This document shows positions 1-7,273 of a stretch of 19,665 bases of DNA, piece after piece (within the stretch, counting starts at the first letter, position 1; every line of letters begins with the position of its first letter). The stretch is from Hydrogenophaga sp. Its GTDB lineage: Bacteria; Pseudomonadota; Gammaproteobacteria; Burkholderiales; Burkholderiaceae. Under the pieces are notes generated by a model that was not told where the DNA came from, ran no database searches, and saw nothing but the letters and a program-made list of their open reading frames with translations. The position numbers and the translations under genes were made by a program. The stretch lies in NCBI GenBank assembly GCA_025458545.1, contig JALOSH010000013.1, positions 1-19,665 of the forward strand. Reading direction: 5' to 3'.

Positions 1-104
1 GCGAGCCAGCTCGGGTTGAGGGTGGCGCCACCGAAGGCGTCAAAACCGGTCAGCAGCACGCGCGGGCGCTCGGGCGTGCGGCGGGGTTTGTCGGAGGTGC
101 TCAT
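1..104 (-). CDS. pcp: Pyroglutamyl-peptidase I, N-terminal part (cut by window edge)
   Basis: Only the first 34 or so codons are inside the window, read from ATG at 104 down to base 1. After a short polar leader, the reading RVLLTGFDAFGGATLNPSW matches the start of the pyrrolidone-carboxylate peptidase family (peptidase C15), where the LLTGFDPFGG...NPSW stretch is strongly conserved. The enzyme removes N-terminal pyroglutamate from peptides in the cytoplasm. The catalytic Glu, Cys and His lie beyond the edge and cannot be checked. The start is 8 bases after the stop of the SRAP gene at 113, so the two are probably cotranscribed. The family call is firm; integrity of the rest is unknown. Confidence 0.85.
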   Translation of the reverse strand, partial: MSTSDKPRRTPERPRVLLTGFDAFGGATLNPSWL

Positions 105-112
105 TGGACCCT

Positions 113-823
113 TCAGAAGTCGAGCGCGCCTTGCGCCGGAGCCACCAGGGTCACCGGGGTAGTGGGCGGGGTGCGGGGCGCGGGCTCACCCGCGAGCAGT
201 GGATCGGGCGGGTGCACCAGCATCTGCGCGGCCTGCTCTGGCGTGGCGTGCAGCCAGTGCAGGTACTGCGTGGGCGGCACGATCACGAGCATGCGTTTTT
301 CGTCGCCCGGGCGGTGCATGCGGCCCATGAGCGGATGGCCATCGGCGTTGACCGTGAGCAGGGTGAAACTCTGCACGGTCTCGCCGCTGTGGCGGTCGGT
401 CCAGCGTTCGTGCAGGCCGGCCACCGCAAAGGGCTCGCCGCTGGCCGGGGCGATGCGCCAGCGCAGCGCGCGCCCGCTTTCCCAGCAGGGTTCGTAGTAC
501 TGCAGCATGGGCACCAGCGCGTACTGGCGCTCGCGCCAGGGTGTGCGGAAGCTCGGCTTTTCGGCCACGGTCTCGCTGCGAGCGTTGGTGGTGCGGCGGC
601 TCAGCTCGGCCGCGTGTTGCGCGTCGCGGCTCCAGCGCGGCAGCAGCCCGAAGCGGGCCAGCGAGCACACCAGGCCCGTGCCATCCGCCGCGCGGGTGAC
701 GATGGGCGCCTCGTAGCCGGGGTAGGCTTCTTCCGGCCAGTCATCGGTCGGCATCCGCACACCTTCGAACCCGAGCATGTCGCGCACGATGCGGGAGCTG
801 GGGGGGCGGAAGTTGGTGCACAT
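113..823 (-). CDS. SOS response-associated peptidase (SRAP/YedK/HMCES family)
   Basis: This is a 236-residue SRAP-domain protein. Family knowledge: YedK/HMCES proteins covalently trap abasic sites in single-stranded DNA through Cys2, which becomes the N-terminus after Met removal. Here Cys2 is present (MCTNF), as are the other expected active-site residues: Asn80 in NARSET, Glu111 in QYYE, and His170 in RMHRPGDEKRM. The C-terminal 30 residues are proline-rich and look like a disordered tail. The start is fixed by the need for Cys2. It sits 28 bases after the stop of the M14 carboxypeptidase gene and 8 bases before pcp, giving a three-gene minus-strand run. A Cys2-less paralog lies at 4163-4840. 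It is a functional-looking copy, with high confidence in the family. Confidence 0.92.
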   Translation of the reverse strand: MCTNFRPPSSRIVRDMLGFEGVRMPTDDWPEEAYPGYEAPIVTRAADGTGLVCSLARFGLLPRWSRDAQHAAELSRRTTNARSETVAEKPSFRTPWRERQYALVPMLQYYEPCWESGRALRWRIAPASGEPFAVAGLHERWTDRHSGETVQSFTLLTVNADGHPLMGRMHRPGDEKRMLVIVPPTQYLHWLHATPEQAAQMLVHPPDPLLAGEPAPRTPPTTPVTLVAPAQGALDF

Positions 824-851
824 GGGCGCTGGGGTGAAACGGTGCTGGCGT

Positions 852-1731
852 TCAGCGCTGCGCGAGCACGAAGCCGATCGCCGCGTTCACGGCGGCCACC
901 TGGGCCGCGATGCACTGTTCGGGCGTGGTGCGCGGGCTGTCGGGATAGACCTCGGTGGTGGTGGTGTACCGCGCGCCGCTGAGACCGGCGCACAGGCCCA
1001 GCGCCTGCAGCTCGTAGCGAATGACGCCGTGCGCCACCAGCGGCGAACCGATGAGGCCGCCCTGCGCATCGGCCCGGGCGATGTGGGTGACCTGCTCCAC
1101 CGCGGTGATGATGGCCTGCTGGAAGGCCGGCTGCGGGTTCTGCGCGTCGTCCACGAGGTAGAACGGCCTTCGCCGGGCGGAACTCGGACTCGTCGGTGTC
1201 GGTGGTTTCGTGCAGGTCGATGTGGGCAATGAACCGGCCACGCAGCGGTTCGATCAGCCGCATCAGGGCGGCAGATTCCGGCGCCGCGCTGGGGGTCTTG
1301 AAGGCGCGGTTGGGGTCGACGGCGTCATAGTTCCAGCGCTGCACACGCTCGTAGGCCCAGGGGCTGACGCAGGGCACCACCAGCAGGTTGACCCGGCCTT
1401 CATGAACGGCTGCGTGCTGCTCCAGAAAACGCAGCGCGCCGTGCACGCCGCTGGTCTCGTAGCCGTGCACCCCGCCGGTGACCAGCACAGCCGGCAAGCC
1501 GGTTTGCCAGGTGCGGCTGCGCACCGCCCACAGCGCAAACCGCTCCCCGCCAGACGCCACCTCGCCATAGGCCTCGACCGCAAAACGGTCGCGCAACCGG
1601 TCGATGGCGGCCAGCACATCGTCGGCATGGCTGCGCTGGCGCACCTGCCGCGCGCGCCAGGCGGCCACCTCGGCCAGGCCCCAGGCCCGGCCCGGGGTAC
1701 CAATGGGATAACAACGCAGCTCGCTCGCCAT
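852..1731 (-). pseudogene. M14-family zinc carboxypeptidase, frameshifted
   Basis: Two minus-strand reading frames join into one M14-type metallocarboxypeptidase. Frame one starts at ATG 1731, preceded by an AGAGGTG ribosome site, and gives about 189 residues containing zinc-ligand motif HGYE (His89, Glu92) and the IDLHE stretch (His174). Frame two runs from about 1163 to the stop at 852 and gives about 103 residues, FYLVDD through TTTTEVYPDSP, where the Glu is the likely catalytic base. The 880-base span is one base over a multiple of three; the break is at about 1164. Family members, as I remember them, carry extra residues between EFRPA and FYLV, so a deletion with loss of frame is as likely as a one-base insertion. 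The cause could be real inactivation or a sequencing error. It lies upstream of SRAP and pcp in the same direction. Confidence 0.8.
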
Positions 1732-1747
1732 GCACACCTCTTCAATC

Positions 1748-1769
1748 GGGGTCAGATTCCAATTTCCCC
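1748..1769. repeat. RAYT/REP-like tag between divergent genes
   Basis: The stretch beginning GGGGTCAGATTCCAATTT and ending in CCCC lies just upstream of the ribosome site of the M14 gene. From memory, GGGGTCAGATTCC-type tags occur in many bacterial genomes next to REP-associated tyrosine transposase genes or as their scattered remnants. The ends GGGG and CCCC can pair. There is only one copy here and no transposase, so the assignment is an inference. Confidence 0.4.
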
Positions 1770-1869
1770 GGCCTTGGGCGACCGGGGCAGACCTCGATTG
1801 TCGGGTCTCCCGGGCGCTGAGGTGGCCGACGATCTGGCAACATCGCGGCCTCTGCCCCGGAGCATTGCC

Positions 1870-2118
1870 ATGAACTTCGCCGAACGACTCCAGAAGCCTG
1901 GCCAGGCCGGTTCGCTCAGGGTCTACGCGGCGCTGGCCGGTCAGCACGGCGGACGCATCACGCCGGCGGCAGCGGTGCAGGGGCTCGACTGGTATGCCGA
2001 ACACACGGCCGACGCGCGGGCCCACCCCGGCAAGCACCCGAACATCGACCGCCTGATGGCCTGGGCGCAAGGTGCGGCAAGCTTCGCCGTGCGAGCCGTG
2101 CCTGTGGTCACGGACTGA
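1870..2118 (+). CDS. DUF2322 family protein, apparently shortened
   Basis: This 82-residue protein carries the DUF2322 signature: KPGQAGSLRVYAALA, then an AEHTADARAHPGKHPNIDRL stretch (about residues 46-65). DUF2322 proteins are small, of unknown function and usually about 100 residues. In those I recall, some 20-25 residues stand between the N-terminal MNF..L and the KPG motif; here MNFAERLQ runs straight into KPGQ, which suggests an in-frame internal deletion. The start at 1870 gives a plausible MNF N-terminus, though no strong ribosome site is visible. It is divergent from the M14 gene across a 138-base gap and convergent with the small gene ending at 2133. The family is fairly sure; the shortening is inferred. 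Confidence 0.75.
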   Translation: MNFAERLQKPGQAGSLRVYAALAGQHGGRITPAAAVQGLDWYAEHTADARAHPGKHPNIDRLMAWAQGAASFAVRAVPVVTD

Positions 2119-2132
2119 ACGCCTTCGGCGGC

Positions 2133-2420
2133 TCAGTCGGCCCAGCTGACCACCGGTCCGAGTTTGCATTCGGCCAGGAACACGGCTTCGCGAACGGACA
2201 AACCGACGCCGCCGTCTTGCCATCGCTCCGGTTCGCGCGGGGTGTCGAAGCGCACCTGGTAGCAGTCCACCGCCCGGTCGCGCGCAAGTTCTGGGGGATC
2301 GTCCGCATCGCCACTGCCGCACAGCGTCGGTTGGCGAACGATCTGCACGTGGCAGGCGGTCACGCCGCCGCAGAACCACAAGCCTTGCTTGACAAGAGGA
2401 GGATGGTCAAGGTTTTCCAT
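2133..2420 (-). CDS. Conserved hypothetical protein (95 aa)
   Basis: This is a 95-residue soluble protein that I cannot assign to a named family. It starts MENLDHPPLVKQGLWFCGG and contains three cysteines early (Cys17, Cys23, Cys33), a charged middle with DPPELARDR and DCYQVRFDTP, and an end SVREAVFLAECKLG. The compact pattern of aromatic and charged residues looks like a real folded protein and not a shadow frame. ATG at 2420 was chosen because upstream residues are low-complexity and run into the neighbouring gene; no clear ribosome site is seen. It follows the DTW gene after 91 bases on the same strand, so cotranscription is possible. It could be a regulator or accessory subunit, but nothing in the sequence says so. 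Confidence 0.65.
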   Translation of the reverse strand: MENLDHPPLVKQGLWFCGGVTACHVQIVRQPTLCGSGDADDPPELARDRAVDCYQVRFDTPREPERWQDGGVGLSVREAVFLAECKLGPVVSWAD

Positions 2421-2511
2421 GGTGGGTTCATGATCGCGCAGCGGACGGGTCGGCGCTGGGAATCCCCCGCGACCACCGCGGTTTTCTTGCGGTGCAGCGT
2501 GACAAACCGGC

Positions 2512-3291
2512 TCAATCCACGCCACTGGCCTGGGCACCGCTCAGCGCCAGCAGCCGCTGGTGTGCCTGGCTCTCACGGTCCAGTGGCAGGTGGCGCCTGA
2601 CGCTCAGGTAATGGGCGCTGAACACGTCAAGCCAGGCAGCCAGCGCATCGGCCGCCACCGCTTCGCCAGCGAGTTCAAGGCACAGCGCAGCCACTTCAGA
2701 GGTGCAGAAATGGTGCTCGTGCGAGGAGCGGCGCAGCCGGTAGCCGGACACCTGATCGGGGTGCAGGCTGAGCACCGGCAGGCGGTCCAGGTAAGGGCTT
2801 TTGCGGAACATCTTTCGGGCTTCGCTCCAGGTCCCGTCGAGCAGCACGAAGAGCGGACGTCGACCGGGCTCAGCCTGCGCCGCGTGCTCCCACCGACGCA
2901 CCACACGCTGCGGGTCGGCGTACTCGGCGGGGAAGACCACACAGGGTTGCCACTGTGGATCGGACAGCAACGCGAGCAGGGCCGGGTCCACCGAGGTGCG
3001 GGACCAGCCGAACGCAAACGTGTCGGCCACCACGTCGGCAATGAGCCACCCGGTGTTGCTGGGTTTGAGCGCTTCAATGTCGCCCATGATCAGGCAGACA
3101 CCGGCGCGCGTGGGCACCTTCGGGCACAGCGCGCAGATGCAGTGACTGGCGATCAGGCGGCAGCCGACGCAGCGCACCGAGCCCGCCCCGCGGGCAACGA
3201 AGGGCTTGGAACTGGCGGCCAGGCGCGCGCCGCGCAAGCGGGCGACGGCGTGACCCGAAGCGGCGCTTTCGGACAAGGGTGGCAACGGCAT
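2512..3291 (-). CDS. DTW domain protein (tRNA-uridine aminocarboxypropyltransferase)
   Basis: This 259-residue protein has the hallmarks of the DTW/TapT (YfiP) family, which transfers the 3-amino-3-carboxypropyl group of SAM to uridine in tRNA (acp3U). An N-terminal cysteine cluster (Cys41, Cys44, Cys51, Cys53, Cys56) resembles the family's zinc-binding part. The signature motif LDGTW is at 151-155, followed by EARKM, and the C-terminal RLRRSSHEHHFCTSEV matches the family's R-rich and CT-E block. I chose ATG at 3291; an upstream in-frame ATG at 3378 would add a non-conserved leader. It is divergent from the PPOX gene across 98 bases and followed by the small unknown gene. High confidence in the family; the target uridine cannot be told. 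Confidence 0.9.
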   Translation of the reverse strand: MPLPPLSESAASGHAVARLRGARLAASSKPFVARGAGSVRCVGCRLIASHCICALCPKVPTRAGVCLIMGDIEALKPSNTGWLIADVVADTFAFGWSRTSVDPALLALLSDPQWQPCVVFPAEYADPQRVVRRWEHAAQAEPGRRPLFVLLDGTWSEARKMFRKSPYLDRLPVLSLHPDQVSGYRLRRSSHEHHFCTSEVAALCLELAGEAVAADALAAWLDVFSAHYLSVRRHLPLDRESQAHQRLLALSGAQASGVD

Positions 3292-3389
3292 GCGGCGACT
3301 GTACGCGCAGCGCACTGCATGGTCACACCAGCGGCCGCTTGCGTTTGGGTTCAAACTCCGGGGTCTGCTCCTGCTCAACGCCGACCACC

Positions 3390-4031
3390 ATGCACATCAC
3401 CACCCTGGAAGCCCTGCGCGCCCTGTACGACCCGGTGCGCGAGCGCTCGGCCAAAAAAGAGCTGCCGCAGCTTGACGCCCACGCCCTGCGCTTCATAGAG
3501 CTGTCGCCACTGGTGGTGCTGGCCAGCGGCAGCGTGGCGGGCACCGACGCTCAGGCACTGGACGCTTCGCCGCGCGGCGGTGAGCCAGGTTTTGTGAAGG
3601 TGCTGGATCCGCACACGCTGCTGATTCCCGACGCGCCGGGCAACAACCGGCTCGACACACTGGAGAACATCGCCAGCCACGGCGAAGCGGGCGCACCGCT
3701 GGGCCTGCTGTTCCTGCTGCCAGGTGTGGACGAAACCCTGCGCGTGAACGGCCGCGCGCTGCTCAGCACCGACGCCGCCGACCTTGAACGCTGCGCCGAT
3801 GCGCGCAGGGTGCCGAAACTGGTGATTCGGGTGGCGGTGCAGGCGAGCTATCTGCACTGCGCCAAGGCCCTGATGCGCTCGGCCCTGTGGGACGCCGACC
3901 GCCAGGTGGAGCGCTCGGTGCTGCCGAGCATGGGCGAGATGCTGCGCGACCAGATCGGTGACCGCATGAGCGCCGACACGCCGGTCGAGACACAAACACA
4001 AATGCTGGAGCGCTACCGGCAGACGCTGTGA
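3390..4031 (+). CDS. PPOX-type FMN-dependent flavoprotein (MSMEG_1061-like)
   Basis: This 213-residue protein belongs to the pyridoxamine 5'-phosphate oxidase-like split-barrel group. The best match by eye is the MSMEG_1061-type family: an N-terminal helix region, then FIELSPLVVLASGS, a PRGGEPGFVKVLDPHTLLIPDAPGNN segment (about 69-92), GLLFLLPGVDETLRVNGRA, and an end with YLHCAKALMRSALWD. The PRGG and PG-NR motifs fit FMN-binding members. Its substrate is unknown. ATG at 3390 gives the conserved short N-terminus; the frame is open further upstream but encodes unlikely sequence. It stands alone on the plus strand between two minus-strand genes, with a hairpin after its end. Confident at family level only. 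Confidence 0.85.
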   Translation: MHITTLEALRALYDPVRERSAKKELPQLDAHALRFIELSPLVVLASGSVAGTDAQALDASPRGGEPGFVKVLDPHTLLIPDAPGNNRLDTLENIASHGEAGAPLGLLFLLPGVDETLRVNGRALLSTDAADLERCADARRVPKLVIRVAVQASYLHCAKALMRSALWDADRQVERSVLPSMGEMLRDQIGDRMSADTPVETQTQMLERYRQTL

Positions 4032-4104
4032 GGTGGTCGTGCATTGGCTGCCGACCCGGTCACCAGTCTGCTGACCGAACTGACAAGGCGCGGTGTGGAG
4101 CAGC

Positions 4105-4124
4105 CGATGCCGCGCACGGCATCG
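4105..4124. terminator. Hairpin between convergent genes
   Basis: CGATGCCG and CGGCATCG form a perfect 8-base-pair stem around a CGCA loop. It sits in the 131-base gap where the PPOX gene and the second SRAP gene converge, so it could end transcripts from both sides. There is no T-run on either side, so it is not a textbook intrinsic terminator. Confidence 0.5.
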
Positions 4125-4162
4125 TGACGGCGGGCCAGCCGCTGGCCTGATCGGTTGCGTCT

Positions 4163-4840
4163 CTACCGGCTTTTCTGCACCGGGTTGGCGGTCAGCCAGT
4201 TGGCCGGGTAGGCGCGCAGAAATTCGCGCGCTTTTTCCGGATGGCCCGCTGCGAGCCAGGCGCGGTAGCCCCCTTCGTTGAGCACCGCGGGCATGCGCTT
4301 TTCGGCGCCGGGTTGCTGGTAGCGGTGCATCAGGGCGTGGCTGTTGGCGTTGACGGTGAGCAGGGTGAAGCTCACGATTTCTGCGCCATCGGCTCCACAC
4401 CAGCGCTCCCACAGACCGGCCACGCCCATGGGCTTGCCGTCCACCCGGGCGATGCGGGTGTGCACCGTCTTGCCGCTGCGCAGGTCGTCTTCAAAAAAGG
4501 CCTGCATCGGCACGATGCAGCGCTGCCCGGCGAGCCAGGCCTCTCGCAGGTTGTTGGAGGTGGTGACGGTCTCGCTGCGGGCGTTGACGAGTTTGGGCGA
4601 GCGCAACTTGGCGTCGGACGCCGATTTGACCCAGCGCGGCACCAGGCCGAACTGCCCCACCACGCATTCGGTCTCTTGGGTGGCCGATTCGTCCACCTCG
4701 GCCTCCACAGCACGCAGGCGGATGAAGGCGGCTGACTGGCGCGGCCAGAGCTCGCGCCCCAGCGCCGCACCGGGCGCGCTGACACCAAAGGCATCGGTGA
4801 ACAATGAAGCGGGGTGCAGGCTCTCGAAGTGGACGGTCAT
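4163..4840 (-). CDS. SRAP-domain paralog lacking catalytic Cys2
   Basis: This 225-residue protein shows the SRAP fold motifs: GLVPRW, NARSETV (Asn86, Arg88), CIVPMQAFFE (Glu117), GLWERW, and a MHRYQQPGAEKRMP block (His172). It therefore matches YedK/HMCES proteins over nearly full length. The striking difference is the N-terminus: MTVHFES instead of the family's MC-x-x-Y/F. Cys2, the residue that crosslinks to abasic DNA, is absent, and the only cysteines are at 59, 108 and 148. I see no nearby alternative start that would supply a second-position Cys. It is convergent with the PPOX gene and divergent from the oxidoreductase across 88 bases. It may have lost crosslinking while keeping DNA binding, or use another chemistry; both are inference. 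Confidence 0.88.
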   Translation of the reverse strand: MTVHFESLHPASLFTDAFGVSAPGAALGRELWPRQSAAFIRLRAVEAEVDESATQETECVVGQFGLVPRWVKSASDAKLRSPKLVNARSETVTTSNNLREAWLAGQRCIVPMQAFFEDDLRSGKTVHTRIARVDGKPMGVAGLWERWCGADGAEIVSFTLLTVNANSHALMHRYQQPGAEKRMPAVLNEGGYRAWLAAGHPEKAREFLRAYPANWLTANPVQKSR

Positions 4841-4928
4841 GCGGGCGATGGTAGTGCACCGCCGTCACACCCGGCGCCATCGGTTTGGGCACAGAATCGC
4901 GGCAACCCTTCTTCTTTGCTCGGCCACC

Positions 4929-6104
4929 ATGTCCACTTCCGCACCGCACATGAACCCCGTCATCGCCCTGCTCGGGCGCCGCTTGCGACTGGCGGTCATC
5001 GGCGGCGGGCCGGGCTCTTTCATTGGCCCGGTTCACCGCCTGGCCGCGCGAATGGACGACCGCTACAAAATCGTGGCCGGCGCCCTGACCTCCGACCCTG
5101 CGCGGTCCATCGCCGCCGGTGCCCAGCTCGGCCTGGCCGCCGAGCGCTGTTACCCCGATGCCCTGTCGCTGCTGGCCGCCGAGTCGACCCGGGCCGACGG
5201 TGCCGATGTGGTGGCCATCATGACGCCCAATGACAGCCATTTCCCCTACGCGATGGCCGCGCTGGCGCGGGGCTTCGACGTCATTTGCGACAAACCCATG
5301 ACCATGACCCTGGCACAGGCCGAGCAGTTGCACCAGACCGTGCAGGCCAGCGGGCTGGTGTACTGCCTGACCCACAACTACAGCGGCTACCCGCTCGTTC
5401 GGCAGGCACGGGCCATGGTGGCCGACGGTCAGCTCGGGGAGATCCGGCTGGTGCAGATTGAATACGTGCAGGGCGGCCGCGCCCGGCCTGGCCCGGGCCG
5501 CACCGCCTGGAAGACCGACCCCGCACGTGGCGGCGACTCGCTGGTGCTGAGCGATATCGGCACGCACGCCCACCAATTGCTGCGCTTTGTGACCAGCGCG
5601 GAGGTGACCGAGGTCGCCGCCGATGTCGGCTGTGTCGTGCCCGGCAACAGCGCCCACGATTTCGCCGGCGCCTTGTTGCGCCTGCAGGGCGGCGCGCGCG
5701 GCAGCTTCTGGGTGACCCAGGCCGCCGCCGGTGTGGAGAACGGCTTGCGCATCCGTGTGAGCGGCTCGCTGGGCACGCTGGAGTGGGCGCAGGAACAGCC
5801 CCAGCTGCTGCACTTCAAGCCGCTGGACGCGCCTGCCCAGCTGCGCACCTCGCGCGGCCCGGGCACATTGCCCCTGGCGGGCCGGTCCTCGCGCGTGGCC
5901 GCTGGCCATCCGGAAGGTTTTCCGGAGGCGTTTGCCAACCTGTATTCGGACGCAGCCGAGGCCATCGCCGCGCGGCGCGCTGGCACCACGCCCGAACCAC
6001 TGGCGCTGCATTTCCCCAACGCGCACGACGGCTGGATGGGCCTGCGGTTTGTGGACGCCATGATCCGCTCCAGCGAAGCCGGTGGCGCCTGGACGCGCGC
6101 ATGA
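4929..6104 (+). CDS. Gfo/Idh/MocA family oxidoreductase
   Basis: This 391-residue protein has an N-terminal Rossmann fold with the nucleotide-binding loop AVIGGGPGSFIG (22-33), the conserved TPNDSH stretch, and CDKPMT with Lys122, followed by the alpha/beta domain with the D-x-x-x-H pair Asp209/His213 in SDIGTHAHQL. These are the standard features of NAD(P)-dependent sugar or inositol dehydrogenases of this family. The exact substrate cannot be read from sequence. ATG at 4929 was chosen; an internal Met8 is a possible alternative. The frame is open for a long way upstream, but that part overlaps the minus-strand SRAP gene. Its TGA overlaps the ATG of the M23 peptidase (ATGA at 6101-6104), so the two are translationally coupled. 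Confidence 0.9.
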   Translation: MSTSAPHMNPVIALLGRRLRLAVIGGGPGSFIGPVHRLAARMDDRYKIVAGALTSDPARSIAAGAQLGLAAERCYPDALSLLAAESTRADGADVVAIMTPNDSHFPYAMAALARGFDVICDKPMTMTLAQAEQLHQTVQASGLVYCLTHNYSGYPLVRQARAMVADGQLGEIRLVQIEYVQGGRARPGPGRTAWKTDPARGGDSLVLSDIGTHAHQLLRFVTSAEVTEVAADVGCVVPGNSAHDFAGALLRLQGGARGSFWVTQAAAGVENGLRIRVSGSLGTLEWAQEQPQLLHFKPLDAPAQLRTSRGPGTLPLAGRSSRVAAGHPEGFPEAFANLYSDAAEAIAARRAGTTPEPLALHFPNAHDGWMGLRFVDAMIRSSEAGGAWTRA

Positions 6105-7000
6105 GCGGGCAGATGAAGCCCGCGCCATCCGGCTGTGTGACGACGCGTCGTGCTGCGCTGCGACTCGCCCTGGGTGGCCTGGTGCTGCGCGCGGTCGGGC
6201 TGAACACCGCCCACGCCAACCCCGCGGCAACGGGCGCACCCCACAACTGGCCCACAGCGGCTGCGGTACCCGGCGGTGTGGCGCGCGTGGCGCTCGGTCC
6301 GGCGGCGGTGCGGCCAACGGCCCTGGCGGGTGATGTGCCCTTGCTGGTGCTCGGTGACGCCACCGAATGGACCGCACTGGTCGGCATTCCGCTGGCGGCC
6401 GCGCCGGGCGAAGCCCGTGTGACGGTGCGGTCCGACAGCGGCACCTCGCACGACATCGCCTACACCGTTGCGCCCAAGCGCTACGCCGAACAGCGGCTGA
6501 AGGTCGAGCCCCGCACCGTGGACCTCGCGCCCGCTGACCTGGCCCGCTTCGAGCGCGAACGCGAGCACCAGAAAACGGTGATGGCCACCTTCAGCGAACC
6601 GTTTCCCGCCAGCCTGCGCATGCAGGTGCCCACACCAGGCCGGCGCTCCAGCTCGTTCGGGTTGCGCCGTGTCTTCAACGGCCAGGCGCGCAGCCCGCAC
6701 AGCGGCATGGACATCGCGGCACCCACCGGCACGCCGGTGGTGGCGCCGCTGCCGGGGCGGGTGATCGATGTCGGCGACTATTTCTTCAACGGCCGCACGG
6801 TCTGGCTGGACCACGGCGGCGGGCTGCTGAGCATGGTGTGCCACCTGAGCGAGACCACCGCAAAGACGGGCGACCTGATGAACGCAGGGGAGCGCCTGGG
6901 CGCTGTGGGGGCCACCGGTCGGGTGACCGGCCCACACCTGCACTGGGGCGTGATGCTCAACCGCACCATGGTGGACCCGGTGCTGTTCCTGGCCGACTAA
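6101..7000 (+). CDS. Secreted M23 family metallopeptidase
   Basis: This 299-residue protein carries a LytM/M23 peptidoglycan endopeptidase domain at its C-terminus. The zinc ligands are visible: His200 and Asp204 in HSGMD, His281 in HLHWG, with His248 (CHLS) and His279 completing the active site. An N-terminal segment with twin arginine (TTRRAAL), a hydrophobic stretch and an AHA cleavage site at about 37-39 indicates export, possibly by the Tat route although no strict SRRxFLK motif is present. The middle (about 60-130) looks like the Ig-like domain often preceding M23. It should act on cell-wall cross-links in the periplasm. Its start overlaps the stop of the oxidoreductase gene, an odd functional pairing. 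Confidence 0.9.
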   Translation: MSGQMKPAPSGCVTTRRAALRLALGGLVLRAVGLNTAHANPAATGAPHNWPTAAAVPGGVARVALGPAAVRPTALAGDVPLLVLGDATEWTALVGIPLAAAPGEARVTVRSDSGTSHDIAYTVAPKRYAEQRLKVEPRTVDLAPADLARFEREREHQKTVMATFSEPFPASLRMQVPTPGRRSSSFGLRRVFNGQARSPHSGMDIAAPTGTPVVAPLPGRVIDVGDYFFNGRTVWLDHGGGLLSMVCHLSETTAKTGDLMNAGERLGAVGATGRVTGPHLHWGVMLNRTMVDPVLFLAD

Positions 7001-7273
7001 GGCCTGTTCAAACACCGCATCAGCCCCGCGCTGATCGACGGCGCCTGCTGCCTTGGCCCGACCGTCTGGCTCGGTCCCCCGTGTGGAGGAAACAGCGCGT
7101 GCCCAAAACTCCAGCACCGGCGTACGATCAGGCACCGGTCTGGCGCAAAGGCCTCCAGCCTGTCCGGCCAGCCAGTGAAGGCCGCGCACCACCGCCGATG
7201 TCAACCCACCCGCTCCACCATGCCCACGTGCCTTCATCCCTGTTCGTGGTGGTCGTTCATCAGGAGACTGTTC
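7001..7273. other. Intergenic region before tail-tube gene
   Basis: These 273 bases are the longest stretch in the window without a gene. I see a weak 5-base-pair hairpin (GACCG at 7061-7065 with CGGTC at 7073-7077) and a GGAGGAA-like purine run at about 7086-7090 not followed by a convincing coding start. No clear promoter was recognised, although the gap is wide enough to hold one for the gene at 7274. Confidence 0.4.

Noticed and set aside
1210..1869. Extension of the DUF2322 frame upstream through the M14 gene
   Set aside because: The upstream part is antisense to conserved M14 residues; only the part from ATG 1870 resembles a known family.
2421..2511. A small extra gene between the DTW gene and the 95-residue gene
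   Set aside because: The open sequence there has no start with ribosome site and no conserved-looking residues; treated as leader of the gene at 2420.
4491..6377. A 628-codon open frame on the minus strand across the oxidoreductase gene
   Set aside because: It is a shadow frame in high-GC DNA: composition is rich in Arg, Ala, Gly and His with no family motifs, while the plus frame encodes a clear Gfo/Idh/MocA protein.
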